DNA of 64,000 nt from Sapria himalayana (lineage: Eukaryota > Streptophyta > Magnoliopsida > Malpighiales > Rafflesiaceae), in NCBI GenBank assembly GCA_029783825.1, contig JAREIK010003421.1:1609440-1673439 (forward strand). Reading direction: 5' to 3'. This document shows, piece after piece, positions 12,051-23,900 of this stretch. Made by a program: the position numbers and the translations under genes. Position 1 is the stretch's first letter. Every line of letters begins with the position of its first letter. The notes beneath the pieces are model-generated. The model had not been told where the DNA came from. It made no database searches and was given only the letters and a program-made list of their open reading frames with translations.

Positions 12051-12746
12051 TATTTACTGCAAAACAGAATTTTTTTCTATAAATTTGCAAGGATAATCAA
12101 TCAATCAGAATTATTATTATAACTAAATAAATAAAATATAATCAATCACCTTTTCAGTTCTCATTGGCCCTATAATTTCTAAACCCCATCCACTACCTTA
12201 TATACAACCACCCCCGTCTATTCCAACATCTATCATGTTTTCAAAATCAATTTTTAGTCTCAACTGGGTACACATTTTATGGACCCTTTTTCTGCCAATG
12301 CCCCAAAGCACAAAATAATACTGGTTTCTGTTGATCTTCTCTCTTGTTTTCTTGCTAAAGGAATAACATAATCTACCCACATGCATTTTATTTTTATTTT
12401 TCAGAACATGAGTTCTTAGCATTAAAAGTTTCAATTTTTAGGCATTGACCAATGTCTTTGTGCCATGCCACTCATGTGATGGCTAGTGCTAATATTCCCT
12501 CACTTTACCTAAACTTCTAAAATGTTGGTGTTACTATTGATTAATCATGTAAGTAGAGTTTAAAATCAATCCAATGTCAATGATTTGAAAGCACTGTTAT
12601 GGATGGCAGGAATATATACAGGGTAAATTATAAGGCCAAGTTAAATAACATAAGCATAAATTCCTCTACTGTTGCAAGGATAGATCCATCAGTGTTATTG
12701 ACAAAATACACATATATTTACTGCAAAACAGAATTTTTTTCTATAA
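12051..12746. repeat. 32-bp exact direct repeat flanking 632 bp
   Basis: The 32 bases at 12051-12082 are repeated exactly at 12715-12746; the core is actgcaaaacagaa plus a T run. The segment between them, in the 5' leader of the inner hAT, has no coding signal. It could be inserted filler joined through a duplicated junction, or a remnant of tandem duplication. Confidence 0.6.
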
Positions 12747-13564
12747 TTTCTGAATACTCATCGAGCAAGAAACAACAAAGGAAACTAAAAAGAAAAGGCT
12801 ATACACAAGATAACATATATGCAATCCTCATTACCTATGTCCTCGTGCTCTGGAGAATCAAGCAAAATTTCTGAATCAGATGGCAGAAATGGAGAGCCAG
12901 GATAGTTTCGTAGGGCTCCTAAATCTGCAAGAAAAAGGTGACATAATTCCTAGATCACACATTTAATTCCTAAATCTGCATCCATGTAGTGGCGGGCTGC
13001 CCTTCCAATTGCAGCTAATCGTTACTCCACAGTATAACAGTATCTAATCAGACATTGAAAAATCACCATCAATAACTATCAACTCACCACCAAGCACCAC
13101 CCACGAACCCACATAATCTCTTTCTCTACTTAAAAACCGATCAATCTTTACCAGTCGTCGTCAAGCCTTCTTTCTTTCTCAGGCAGATTTGCTGTCCAAC
13201 AACAAAGTTGTTGTCTACTTAGAGGAGGGCACGCAGGAGGCTGAGAAGAGGAGCCGTTCTTTGCACGAGAGAGGAGATGGAGATGTTAGAAAATGAGAGA
13301 GTATTAGGGCTACCAATGGGTTTGTTTGGGTTATAACTTATGACTGAATGTAAAATATTAAAACAAGTTTATGTCTAAGGTTCGGTTCGGTTAACCGGTG
13401 TCCACGGTTTTTTTTGGATAAAACCCGAATCCGAACCCTAAACCGAAAAAAATTAAAAAAAATACCTAAACCTAAACCATCGGTTTGGTTAACCTAATTT
13501 TTCGGTTCGGACTGATTGGTTTTGGTTCGGGTATCGGTTTGATCGGTTTTTTTGCCCACCCCTA

Positions 13565-13572
13565 CGGCCCAG
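13565..13572. repeat. Target-site duplication cggcccag (right copy)
   Basis: Exact copy of 8891-8898 immediately after the inner hAT's right end. Confidence 0.95.
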
Positions 13573-13635
13573 GCACGGCCGAACCGTGCCGTACCTCGTG
13601 CCGGGCCGGGCGGCCCGGCCCGGTTGACACCTCTA

Positions 13636-13930
13636 GTATCACTACCTACTATATTAGTTCTAAGTGGAGATTAAATGAAATAGTATATGAGTTTCATGAT
13701 TTTTTTAATCCTCAAAATGACCTAATCGCTTATGAGTCTTTTTAGAATCTTTAGGGAATGCAAAATACATAATAAAATTTACAATATATATTTGATAATG
13801 CTTTAAATAATGGTATTGTGAGATTATTCATAAAAATTCTAGAGAGGATTTTATAACTGAGATTTTTTATATTAGATGTGTCACATAATTAATCTAATAT
13901 TATAAATAGATTTAAAAATAATTTTATCTC
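13636..13930 (+). pseudogene. Old hAT transposase, continuation after nested insertion
   Basis: Starting with the right target duplication, this resumes the frame left at 5954. It reads TYYISSKWRLNEIVYEF, then ESFRIFRECKIHNKIYNIYF-DNALNNG with a frameshift near 13745. It lines up with the intact relative's segment between SHYVDS and TFDNVSNNG, so the second catalytic Asp is still visible. Similarity fades after about 13930, so the C-terminal half is lost or unrecognisable. Confidence 0.7.
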
Positions 13931-14521
13931 AATTAGTGTTGTATATAATTTGTTTTGATTAATTATGTTGTATAATCAAAATATTTTTTGTTTTAATATT
14001 TTTTAATGTTAGTGCTTGAAAGAAAATATTGAGAGGTTGAGAATACAATAATAGCACGAAAAATGAGGATCCAGCTGCCCGGTTAGTTGGCTGAAGAAAT
14101 TTTTGGAGCAGAGCCTGACCCAATCGAGTGATTCGACCATCTCTGTTTATTAATACCGAGAAGCTATTAATATAAATATATATTTTTTTGTTTCTATTTT
14201 TTTGTTTCTATTTTTTTATTGCTATTTTTTCTGCGTGATTGTTCTTTCCTCTCTCTCTATTCTGCGTGATTTTTCTGGCTGCTACTCAAATTATAAGAAT
14301 ATTTTAGTTATAATCTATAAATGCATAAGTATTTTTATAGTGGATATAGCTAGTCGTGCTGAACAACTAATGAATCACGTTATTTTTGTGTTTCTGCTGT
14401 GATTTGTTTTCTGTTGTGGTTTTGGATCGTGCTTTGATATACATATATATACTATAGTTGCGGATATATTATTTGTTATTTTCTTCTTCTTCTGAATCTA
14501 CAAATATACAAACTTTTAGAG
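13931..14521. other. AT-rich, no gene recognised
   Basis: Contains T-rich runs (14185-14240) and a 66-codon frame at 14202-14402 with no motif. The right boundary is where a gypsy LTR fragment begins abruptly at about 14522. Confidence 0.4.
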
Positions 14522-15821
14522 TATTAATATTTATATGAATATAATTATGGATGATATGTTTATATGCTCATATATTTAGTCTCATCGACTCACTCATACA
14601 TGTCAAAGCCAGGTATGACATATTATATATATATTAGAAATATTCCATAAAATATGGATCTCTTCTGAAAAATAATATTGAATATTATTCGAATAAAATA
14701 TATATTTCTTGGACATACTCTGAAAAATGTAGATATTTTCTAAAAAATTATATTTGATATTTTTTGATAAAATATTCTTTTCTTTGGATATTTTTTAAAA
14801 ATCACCGTATAACTCAATCTGAATATTATCCCAATTCGAGTTCGCAGATTAATATTAGTCATGCTTCAAAAAAAATATCACGCAACTCAGTTTGGACGTT
14901 ATCCTAATTTGAGTACGTAAAATATAATTCATTATACCGTTATATGTATATATATATATTCACCCACCAATTTATATGAAATATTTCTGTGAACACGAAT
15001 TGCAAATGTTATTTATGAATAAATCATGTTTCAGACATCATTATAACTATCTAAACTCAATTCACACTGTAATATATTTTTCTAAATGATACACAAATAC
15101 TTTTTACCAATTAATCATTCCCAATAAAATTTCTAAATAGTTCAAATTAAAATTTAAACCACGATTATTTATGACTTTTAAATAGAAAAGAAATTCTAAT
15201 AGGAGAAAATTATCATCTTTTGGAATATTTCATAGAAATTTTATAAATTTTATATTAAACTGAAGTTCTCGCCTCGTAGAGAAATTTTTATTTTTGAACT
15301 ATTATATTTCGACTTCAGAATAATTAGTTATAATTAAAAGAAAATCAATGAACTTTTTATTTTTTTTTTTGCACTTTATCTCTCTCTCACTCTCCCTCTC
15401 CCACCTGAATATTTTTTTTCCTCGTCACCTCTTTTTTTCTGATTTCCATCATTTTTTCTATTATTTTATTAAAATAATAAAACCAAACTTATTTTTATTA
15501 TTTTTTTGATGTATGAATCCCACATGGCGTAGTCATGTTGCTAACGTCGTGACACGACTTTTTTTTTCTTTAATTTCTTAATAATCATAATGATAATAAA
15601 ATAAAATTTAAAAAATAGCTAAATTATGACTTCCTTAGAATTTGACGAAATTTGTCATCATAGTTATATTTTTTAAGACAAATTCAATGATGAAATTTGT
15701 TTTATCATCAGGATTCTAAAATTTTTAGTTTATTTTTTTTATTACAAAATTATTATTTTGTCTATTTTTCATATACAAATCATATTATTTATTTATTTAT
15801 TTATTTTCCCTGTATTTCACA
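14522..15821 (-). mobile_element. Ty3-gypsy LTR fragment, inverted relative to 61511-63181
   Basis: The reverse complement aligns over most of its length with the LTR at 61511 onward. Shared landmarks in LTR order are the tgwgaaat start, the aataaataaataatatg tract, a purine tract, the ttcat(a/t)(g/a)aaatattcc segment, the gaactcgaattggga segment, and the tgacatgt(g/a)tgag segment just after a (TA)n run. The 3' end of the LTR is missing: similarity stops at 14522, corresponding to about 62840 in the other copy. Divergence is obvious by eye, so the copies come from separate old insertions of one family. Confidence 0.75.
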
Positions 15822-16590
15822 GAATCTGATTGAGATGTAAGTTTTTCTAATTTTTTTTACTTTTTTTTATGATGTGTAGAACTTATTTTGCCTATATACA
15901 CTCATACATTCTTTATTATACTTAGGAGCATATGTAATATGAGTAATATATTTTAAGAATATATAGAATAATCATATTTTAGTCACATGGCTATAGAGAT
16001 CAAAAAAATGTATTTAAAATACTTGACTATTATTTCATCTCATTATTGTGTTACTGTTTATATGAATCATAGATTTGGGGTTGAATGAATAAAAAATACA
16101 ATAACATACATATTTAGTTGTATTAATGATCATAATAATAAGAGGACAAAATTTATGAACAATTAGAAAATTTATTTAAATATTATAAAAATAAGTAAAA
16201 TAGCTTTAGTAAGGCATCGATAGATTGATATTGTATTCATAGATGATTTTTTGATTCAGTTAACTAAGAATAAATGATTGAGTGCTCCAATGAATATATA
16301 TGAGTTGTCAAAATTTATGAGCATCAATTACAACTCTATATTTATTAAGAGTGATGAAAGGTATAAATATATTGAGTTGAAAAAAAATCATGTGAATTTA
16401 TATTTTTCGTGCTATCTAAATGATACATGATTTATTAAATCATTCAATATCTTGTTTAAGATTGGAATATATTTTTTAATGCTTGTGAATATAATATTAG
16501 AATGGATGATGAAACTATTGCTAGATATTATAGAATTTTAGTCATTTTCAAAGGATTGAAAATATGTATAAATGAGTCTTCTGGATGATG
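15822..16590. other. AT-rich, no gene recognised
   Basis: Lies just upstream, in LTR orientation, of the inverted gypsy LTR fragment, so it could be degraded gypsy internal sequence. No motif survives. Confidence 0.3.
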
Positions 16591-17110
16591 TTCAAGTACT
16601 ACAACTAGATGTAGTTGATAATATACAATGATATAATATTTATTTAGTTTTTTTTTTCTTTTTATATCTTTGATGGGAGCACTTCATCTATATGCCATCC
16701 TAATCATATTTGCCCTTTATATAAGGGCATGCGTTATACAATAATTATTATGAGTTACTATATTATTTATTTTATGCATTAGTTTTAATATGACATCATA
16801 GCTAGATTTATAAATCTTAAGGTGTGTGTGTGTGTAATAGAAATTCTATGCATTATTGTGTAGAGAAAAAGCACACAATAATATAGGCGTTCGTGTGCAA
16901 GTGTGCTGTAAGGTGTGCATAGCCTGCTGGGGTGCGCAAAAACAGTAAGGCACACAGCTAACATTTTGCAGGCATCCCGCATCCATTGTGGGTGATGAAT
17001 GGTACTTGTAGGTGCATAGTTTATGGATGATGGAGAGCATGGTTGTGCACAATGGTGTGCATGGTGGTGTGCGGTGGTGTGTGGAATGTTGTGCATGGTG
17101 ATGTGAGGCA
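16591..17110 (+). mobile_element. Copia-type LTR end, degenerate primer site and leader
   Basis: 16660-16788 resembles the tail of the LTR at 2956-3145: a tggga(g)...cta(a)tca segment, the TATA-like tttatataagggc, then attattta. It is followed by tgacatcatagc (16791-16802), which matches the primer-binding site tggtatcagagc at 9 of 12 positions. The following 300 bases are very rich in gtgtgc and ggtgtg words. The left LTR boundary is a guess. Confidence 0.45.
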
Positions 17111-17779
17111 TAAATTCTATGTTTTATTTTTCATTTTGACAGAATAAAAAAAATGATTAAATCCTAATATAGTTTGGTATAAATTATGGTATGTTACAAC
17201 CTTATTTCTTGGTAGAATTAGCATGATGTATTAGCTCTTATATTGATAATTCAAATGTCTGAAATGAGAGTAAATAAAATAATCATTGAAACCTGAAAGA
17301 AAAGATAGATTTTCTATCGTCTTTAGACAATAGTTTTGCATATTTCTTTTTAGTAATTATCAGTATCATTGTGTGTGAATTCTTTAAAGATTCCTGGATG
17401 ACACTGGTAGTCAATTTGTTTCTCTTAGTCTTGCATAACTTTTTTTGCTTCTTTCTGAAAATAATTTTAAATAATTATCTATGATGTGATTCTTTTTTCA
17501 ATAATACATGCACAATAAAGTAAATTTCTGCCGTATTATATCTGCATCATATCACAATTCAAAAATCAAGCTCCTATTGAAATTAGGATTTCATAAGTTC
17601 AAACCCCTAAAAATACATATTTCTTCAAATAAAAATTAGCAATTCCAAAACCCTAATTTTATCCCAATTGTACCAAAAAATAACAAATATGCCAAGAAAA
17701 TATTGTCCAAAAATCTGCAAAATATATAGTTTCCCTGAAATTCATCGTGTGACCACTCCATGACCTCCATGACTTATTA

Positions 17780-18200
17780 CGTGTTCACCCACGATTTTGA
17801 GGCAGTGGGCATGAATGCACTTTTTCTGTATTTTAAGATTCTGTCACACACAGTGTGTGTGTGATTGTGGAGGTTGATGCACAATAAATCTGTCTCTCAT
17901 TGTGCACATAGTAAACACACACTAAATGTGTGCATAGTAAATGTATAATAAAATTATAGTTTTTTAGTTTCTATTCTAATTTACTCATCTAAAGTTTAAT
18001 TTTCTCTAAAGTCAGCTCTAACACCATATATAAATCAATAAACAAAAAATAAATAATGTAAATTAATACATACTGAAATATTATATATCATATATTCATA
18101 ACAACTCATTGAAAGATATAATCAAGAATAATTATAACAAGATCAAGAAATAAAGAAGCGACTTGAATATTGTTATATGCAACTGTTTATAGAGTTTGTC
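17780..18200 (-). mobile_element. Copia-type leader, primer-binding site and LTR fragment
   Basis: agctctaacacca (18014-18026) is the reverse complement of a primer-binding site with two changes from tggtatcagagct. To its left, in leader position, is a gtgcac/cacaca-rich stretch like that after 16802. To its right the LTR is too decayed to bound. Confidence 0.35.
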
Positions 18201-18744
18201 ATTTACTGCAATAATATTTTCATAACAAAAAAAATAGTTGTGAACAAATGATTATTTTGTGAAATGAGTATTGATGATTATATTAATAATTTAGGAGTCT
18301 GAATAGTTGATATGAATGACAAAATTAGTAATACTTAAAGAAGAAAATTTTCTATTTTTGGCTTAGAGACAAGTTTTATGAAGATTCTTGAATCATTGAT
18401 ACATGAGCTAGTATTTTGAATATCATCTTTTGTGAAATAATATTCGGAACTAATACTTAATTATTTTTGGTGTAACTCATTCACCTATAGTACGTACACT
18501 AAAATGATAGTCTCTTTCATATACCTTTGCTCTGATGATTTTTCTCCATATACAATATGTCAATTGAAATTATCATTATTTTTGGTTCAAAAAGAAATAT
18601 ATACTAAATCATTAAATTAAGATTTCTAAAAACTAATGAAACCAGATAAATTTGTTTTTCCCATCTCAAATGAACAATAAATCATTATTTGAGACTTTTT
18701 CTGAAATACTATCTTGGGTAAAATAAAAAAATTTGAAACTATGA

Positions 18745-19215
18745 CTACCTTGAAATCTTAATTTTTTGGTGCACCCCAATTTTGCATATAATTGATTTAC
18801 AAAACCATATTTTGCACATCACACTACACACCACAGTAACACCATCTTTGCACCAATGCCCACACACCTGATGCCTTCCTGGCGGGTGATGCAATGGGAG
18901 TTGACACCCCATCCCACATAATGGGTATGCGATGAAATTTCTTGGAGGTGCACAATGACTGTGCACCCTTCTTGCAGAATGTGCATTGTGTTGGTATAGT
19001 GCACACACACAATGATATTAATTCCCATACAAACTCATTATATCGAGTTTATTTTTACTAGTTTATCATTTTAATACCATTTAGAAATTAATACTAACAA
19101 TAAGTAATGTAATAACACTCAGATAATAATCAACAAACATAAATCCTTATAAAATAGATTAATATGATTGAATCAGTTCACAAATTGAGTGTCCTCATCA
19201 AAATAAGAAAAGATA
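18745..19215 (-). mobile_element. Copia-type leader and LTR fragment
   Basis: A gtgcac-rich leader (18760-19015) leads rightward to a degraded primer-site (taataccat near 19072-19080). It is followed by an LTR fragment whose ccttataaaat ... gagtgtcctcatcaaaat segment resembles 24580-24645. The 60-90 codon minus-strand frames in the leader are low-complexity and not taken as genes. Confidence 0.45.
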
Positions 19216-19782
19216 ATTAATAATAAAGTTGAAAAATTATAGTAATAATAATATTATTATTATTAAAAATATATTTTAGTCATCAAATATATTTTAGAAT
19301 AATCAAAATTAATTAAGAATATCATTATTATCATATATATTTTATGACCACCAAACTTGATTGAATATTATTGAAAAACATTGAACTACCTTTATATTAA
19401 AAAAATAAATTTTGAAATTCATTAGAAAAAAAATGAGTGCCATCAAATACATATTAAATATTGTTAAAGCCATTTTTAATGAAGTAATGGTGGCACACAT
19501 GGTGTTGTGTGGTGATGTGACTTTTTTGATTATTGAGAAGGTGCTTTGCCGGTGGTTGGTCTCGGTAAGTAGTACTGGTTTTTGGATAGTGTTTGCTAAT
19601 AATTTTTTTTTTTCATTTTCTTGTATGTGCTTAAATAATTGTAGTCATCAGATGTTCGAAAACCACTTTTCGATGTTAAATCCAAGTTATGGTGGCTCAT
19701 ATGGTAGCCACCATGGTGGTTTGTATGGTGGTGTGGTGTCCATACAAAATTAGTGCAAAACGATTTAAGGCCTAAATTAAAG

Positions 19783-19978
19783 GTTAAGTATCATAATTTA
19801 TATAATGTATATATAACGCATGTGTGTGTGTAGATATATAAAATGTGTATATACATAGTTTTCATTTACATATATATAACATACTGTATATATAACACAC
19901 ACACACACACATATGTAAACCGATATAGCATATATACTTATAAATATAAATATATAAATACCAATATATATAAGCCTA

Positions 19979-20009
<31 letters not shown>

Positions 20010-20083
20010 CTATCTATTTATCTACGTGTGTGTGTATTTACACACACACACACACACAAGTTTTGATTTAAAAAGACATTTCT
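19783..20083 (+). repeat. Inverted repeat arm A (microsatellite-rich)
   Basis: Runs from aagtatcataattt through mixed (TA)n and (CA)n tracts to gttttgatttaaaaagac. The same landmarks appear in reverse-complement order at 25330-25655. The arms flank the first three recognised exons of the carbamoyl-phosphate synthetase gene. Confidence 0.65.
19981..20059. repeat. (TA)n and (AC)n microsatellites
   Basis: A (TA)n run of about 26 bases (19983-20009), then tctatctatt, a short (gt)n, and (ca)n at 20040-20058. Confidence 0.8.
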
Positions 20084-20154
20084 TTTTGGCCTATAAGATA
20101 ATATATATATACGTATATATAAAAATTACACTCAATATATACAGATATAAAATC

Positions 20155-20230
20155 ATACAATCATATCCATATAAAACTGATTAAATAAATTGGGACATAT
20201 CATAAGGTGAATGTTCCTATCAAAAAAATA
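20155..20230 (-). repeat. Copia-type LTR fragment
   Basis: The stretch atatccatataaaactg ... ggacatatcataagg ... ttcctatcaaaaa resembles the LTR segments at 19140-19210 and 24580-24640. It is short and unbounded. Confidence 0.35.
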
Positions 20231-20819
20231 AACAAAAAAAAATATAAAATTGAATAAATAAATAAACTGCAATAATAATCAATATAATTTTTTCTTTTCC
20301 GTTTCTCTTCTCTCCTTCGTTTTTCCTCCTTCCCTGAATCTGAAAATTATCTTGGCCGAAATCTTAAATTTGGCCTCACCAATTTTTATAATAATTAGTA
20401 CTTAGTTATCACAAAATTTTCATCTTCCAAAGTTATTCTAATTTTATTGTTCTTTGAATTTTTTTTTTTCGTTATTTCACTTTTGTTCTTATTTTCACTT
20501 GGATTGATGCTGTATTTATCAATTTTTTTTCATGCTTAGGCATTTTGATACTTATCATGGCACTATAAGATCTACTTGAAAATGACAGACAATCCAATAT
20601 TTTTAGAGGAGGTTTTGTTTCAACTTTCATGCTAGTAGTATAATTACAATGATGTTACTCAGTTATGTATGTTACATATTTAACTCCATTCTAAATGAGT
20701 TTGCATGCATTTTTTTTGGTGCGTTTGTTAGAAAGGTAGTACTTCCTTAAAAAGTTGTTCATGCTGTCACATTGTATTTTGTTATGTTCCATACATATAT
20801 TATTTTGGTTGTGCTAAAG

Positions 20820-20908
20820 GTATCAGGAAATTCTAACTGATCCTAGTTATGCTGGGCAATTTGTTTTGATGACAAATCCCCATATTGGAAATACTGGTGT
20901 AAACCCTG
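20820..20908 (+). CDS. CARA: CARA exon a (first seen)
   Basis: Acceptor aaag before 20820, donor gtgagt at 20909. It encodes the last base of a Gly codon, then [20 protein letters not shown] and HIGNTGVNP, the highly conserved N-terminal core of the small subunit. The exon starts mid-codon, so at least one coding exon lies upstream. Confidence 0.92.
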
Positions 20909-23900
20909 GTGAGTGAAAATAATAGGAAATTTTTCATCATTACTTTTCCATTTTTGGCTAATTAGATTTATGTTACCTTACATAACAGATGATGATGAAT
21001 CAATGCAGTGTTTTCTGTCTGGTCTAGTAATCAAGAGTCTGAGTATCAGGTTTTTATTGTGTAATTGAGTGCTTATGATATTATTATTTATTACTCTTTA
21101 CGCAAGTTTTTCTCATATTCTATTTCAGCACTTCAAATTGGAGATGCACTAAATCTCTTGAAGATTATTTATCAGAAAGAAAAATAATAGGAATATGTAA
21201 GCCAACTGCTATTTTCCTAATTCTAGTGGTTGCAAACAATCTAATTTGCATGTGGGAATTAGGATAAACTCTGTGAGTGAATCTCGACCATGGGTTTAAG
21301 TTTAAATGCTTATTTGATAAATGAAATAAGCTTTAGCTAGGTGAAATTGTAGTATAAATAGAGATGCTTAATTGAAATTGTTTATTAGAAGGAAATGATT
21401 AAAGAAATACTTTTATTTCTGGATCATTTCTGCCACACAATTATAAACAAAAAGAGAAAATACAACAAGGGAGAGGGAAACAAGTATCATCATTATTAAT
21501 CAAATCTTATCCCAATTATTTAGTGTCAGCTGGAAGAAGGTAACACTATTCCATTTAATTGTAGATACCATTTTTATTATTATTATTTTTGGTAAATAAC
21601 TAAATATGAATTCAACCACAATCTTTAATATTCATTACACCAATTAAGAGCATTGAATTTAATGAAATAAATATAAATAAATAAACATTAAATTTCATTC
21701 TAATAAATATGCAAATTGATATAAATGAATATATTAAAAGAGAAATTGATTGGAATGTCTTTATACTATGAGGACTCCATTATATATATTATATCATAGA
21801 ATTAATACAAAAATTAAAATTGTTTTTAACAAACATAATAATCTCGGCATATTGTTAAATTGCTGCATATATTCTATGCATTAATTTTGAAGAATAAAAA
21901 ATGAATTGGGCAATTTTTTTGTCTATTAAAAATTGTTGCTAATTAAGTTTTGGCAAGCTCAATAAACTATATAAATTGTTTTGAATTATTTTTTCTTGAT
22001 GAAACATTATTCTATCTCAAAATATTATCAAACATCCACACTCAAATAAAATATTTTATATGAATAGCATATAAACAATATTGTTATATAATGAGTCAAT
22101 GGATTGAGATAATCCATAAGTTAGGTGCTACCATCAATAATAATGGTATAAAATATTACAAATAAAAGTGAACAATAAATAAAAAAATAGTTAAAAAATA
22201 ACTTGATACAGCTTGAAATAATTTTATAACAACTTACTTTAATTCAACATACATAAAGCCCCTTATATAAAATATAAATTAATTGGAACAACCCAAATGA
22301 ATTGAGTGTCTCATTAGAATTAATACTATTCATTCCTAAAATGAGATAATTTTTGAAGGTCGTAAAATGTCTGTCCCATTAGAGTGAATATCGACTTTTA
22401 TCATAAATGAGATAATATTTTAGAAAAAGATTTTAATATCATAATGTTTTCGAGAAATAATGAAATAGTTAGAATAAAAAAATGAGAGTACGATAAAACG
22501 TATGAAATTGTGTGATGAATACAATTTCTCTATTCATTCCTAAGAGAAATAAGGTCATGGTCAAAGGGGCTGACTGCAGAACATTTGGATCCTTCCTAGA
22601 ATTGTCTTTGGTTTGAGTAGGTTGGTTATTTATCTCTATCCTATCATATCTTGGGTTATATAGTTTCTTAGCTACCAATTTAATATGAATTAATACTAGT
22701 GAAGACTGGTGGACTATTATGTCATCTATGAATGAAAGAGATCTCCCTGCTTGATAACTTCACTCTCTTCAGATTCAACGTGATCTAAATTGTTGAAGAT
22801 AAGATAACATAATAGGAGTAAGATTATATTAAGTACTAACATGCTTAAATGTAATATACATATAACTTTTTCTATTAACTCGTAGTCTCGGCATAACTAT
22901 TAGACAAGGAAAAAGAATAATAAATCTAGGTAGCACAACTAGATTCATACTCACATAGGCTCACTAAAAAATGAATCATTTTCAAATAAAAAAAATAATA
23001 TTCACACATATTATGATCATATTAATTTCTGGTGAGAAATATTTATATTCTCTTTGAATACTAGAGTATCTAAGGAAAATATGTCTCAATATCTTAGATG
23101 TTAATTTATCTCATCTTGAAAAGTGATTAATGACAAAATAAATATATCCAAAACGTCAACAAGATAGACTAAATAACTTTTAAAAAAAAAACCTAAAAAG
23201 ATATCCACTGAAAAAAGATAGAAGGTATCAAATTGATAAGATAGATTGAATATATTATCATATTTTTTTCAAAAATATTTTAGAATATTCTTTTCAAAAT
23301 AGAAGATTTCGAGTTATTTCAATTAAATATTTAATCATTTCAAGAATCTCTTTTCATTGAGGTATGTCGGCACATGAAATCCAGAGTATAAACCTTATAA
23401 TCAAATACTTAAATATCACTATGGTGGTATCTTTACTAAATTCTCACATATCTAAGTGTATCATATAAAATGTGTCTTACTAATGTCATAATGGCGTGTG
23501 ACAATGTATGCTATGATAAGCATTATTAACAAACATGTGTCATACTATATAATCAAAATATCATGAAAGAGAACTTATTAATTTGTTTTTCTCAATCCCA
23601 AATGAAAATATTTCGCACAGTCACTTGATCCAATAGATAATGGTAGAAGTAAAAAAAAAAATATAGGTGAGTTGTTTGAAAAACAACTTATAAAAAATAA
23701 TCTAACATGAAAATCGAGAATATGCAAGATATGGAAGAGTAACTAATAACCAATGCTGGTTATTATCTTATATAGTTACTTTCGAATATTTTTCATTTAC
23801 AAAAATAATATTTTCAAAACAAAAAAAAAATAATCTATTATATGACTACCAATAATATGATTATGAACTCTTATGTTAATAATTAAGGATATGCAATAAG

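Larger units (their letters stand above)
8899..13564 (-). mobile_element. hAT transposon, inner element of nest (second hAT family)
   Basis: Left end taggggtgggca and right end tgcccaccccta are perfect 12-bp inverted repeats flanked by the exact 8-bp duplication cggcccag. The element is 4666 bp. Subterminal regions are rich in ggttaaccgg and cggttcgg words rather than the gggccgg of the host family. It carries one transposase with only two stop codons (10033-11991), an A-rich short-repeat block (9210-9660) and a 30-bp-class direct repeat in its 5' region. It is in the same orientation as the outer element. Confidence 0.95.
5955..13635 (-). mobile_element. hAT transposon, outer element of nest
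   Basis: Left end tagaggtgtcaa and right end ttgacacctcta are perfect 12-bp inverted repeats flanked by the exact 8-bp duplication gtatcact. Without the inner hAT and its second duplication copy (8899-13572) the element is 3008 bp. GC-rich subterminal regions carry gggccgggccgg repeats as in the copies at 52611 and 56075. Relative to those, about 475 bp of 5' leader is missing between ttacccggtaa (near 8780) and gtgcccgcgtgg. It is inserted inside an older hAT transposase and carries another hAT within its own 5' end. Its transposase is dead, so it moved using another copy's enzyme or died after insertion. Confidence 0.95.

Noticed and set aside
16785..17111. 108-codon His/Pro-rich minus frame
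   Set aside because: Produced by gtgtgc-rich retroelement leader sequence on the other strand.
19798..20184. Frames of 61-113 codons over microsatellites
   Set aside because: They encode only Tyr/Ile/His repeats from (TA)n and (CA)n tracts.
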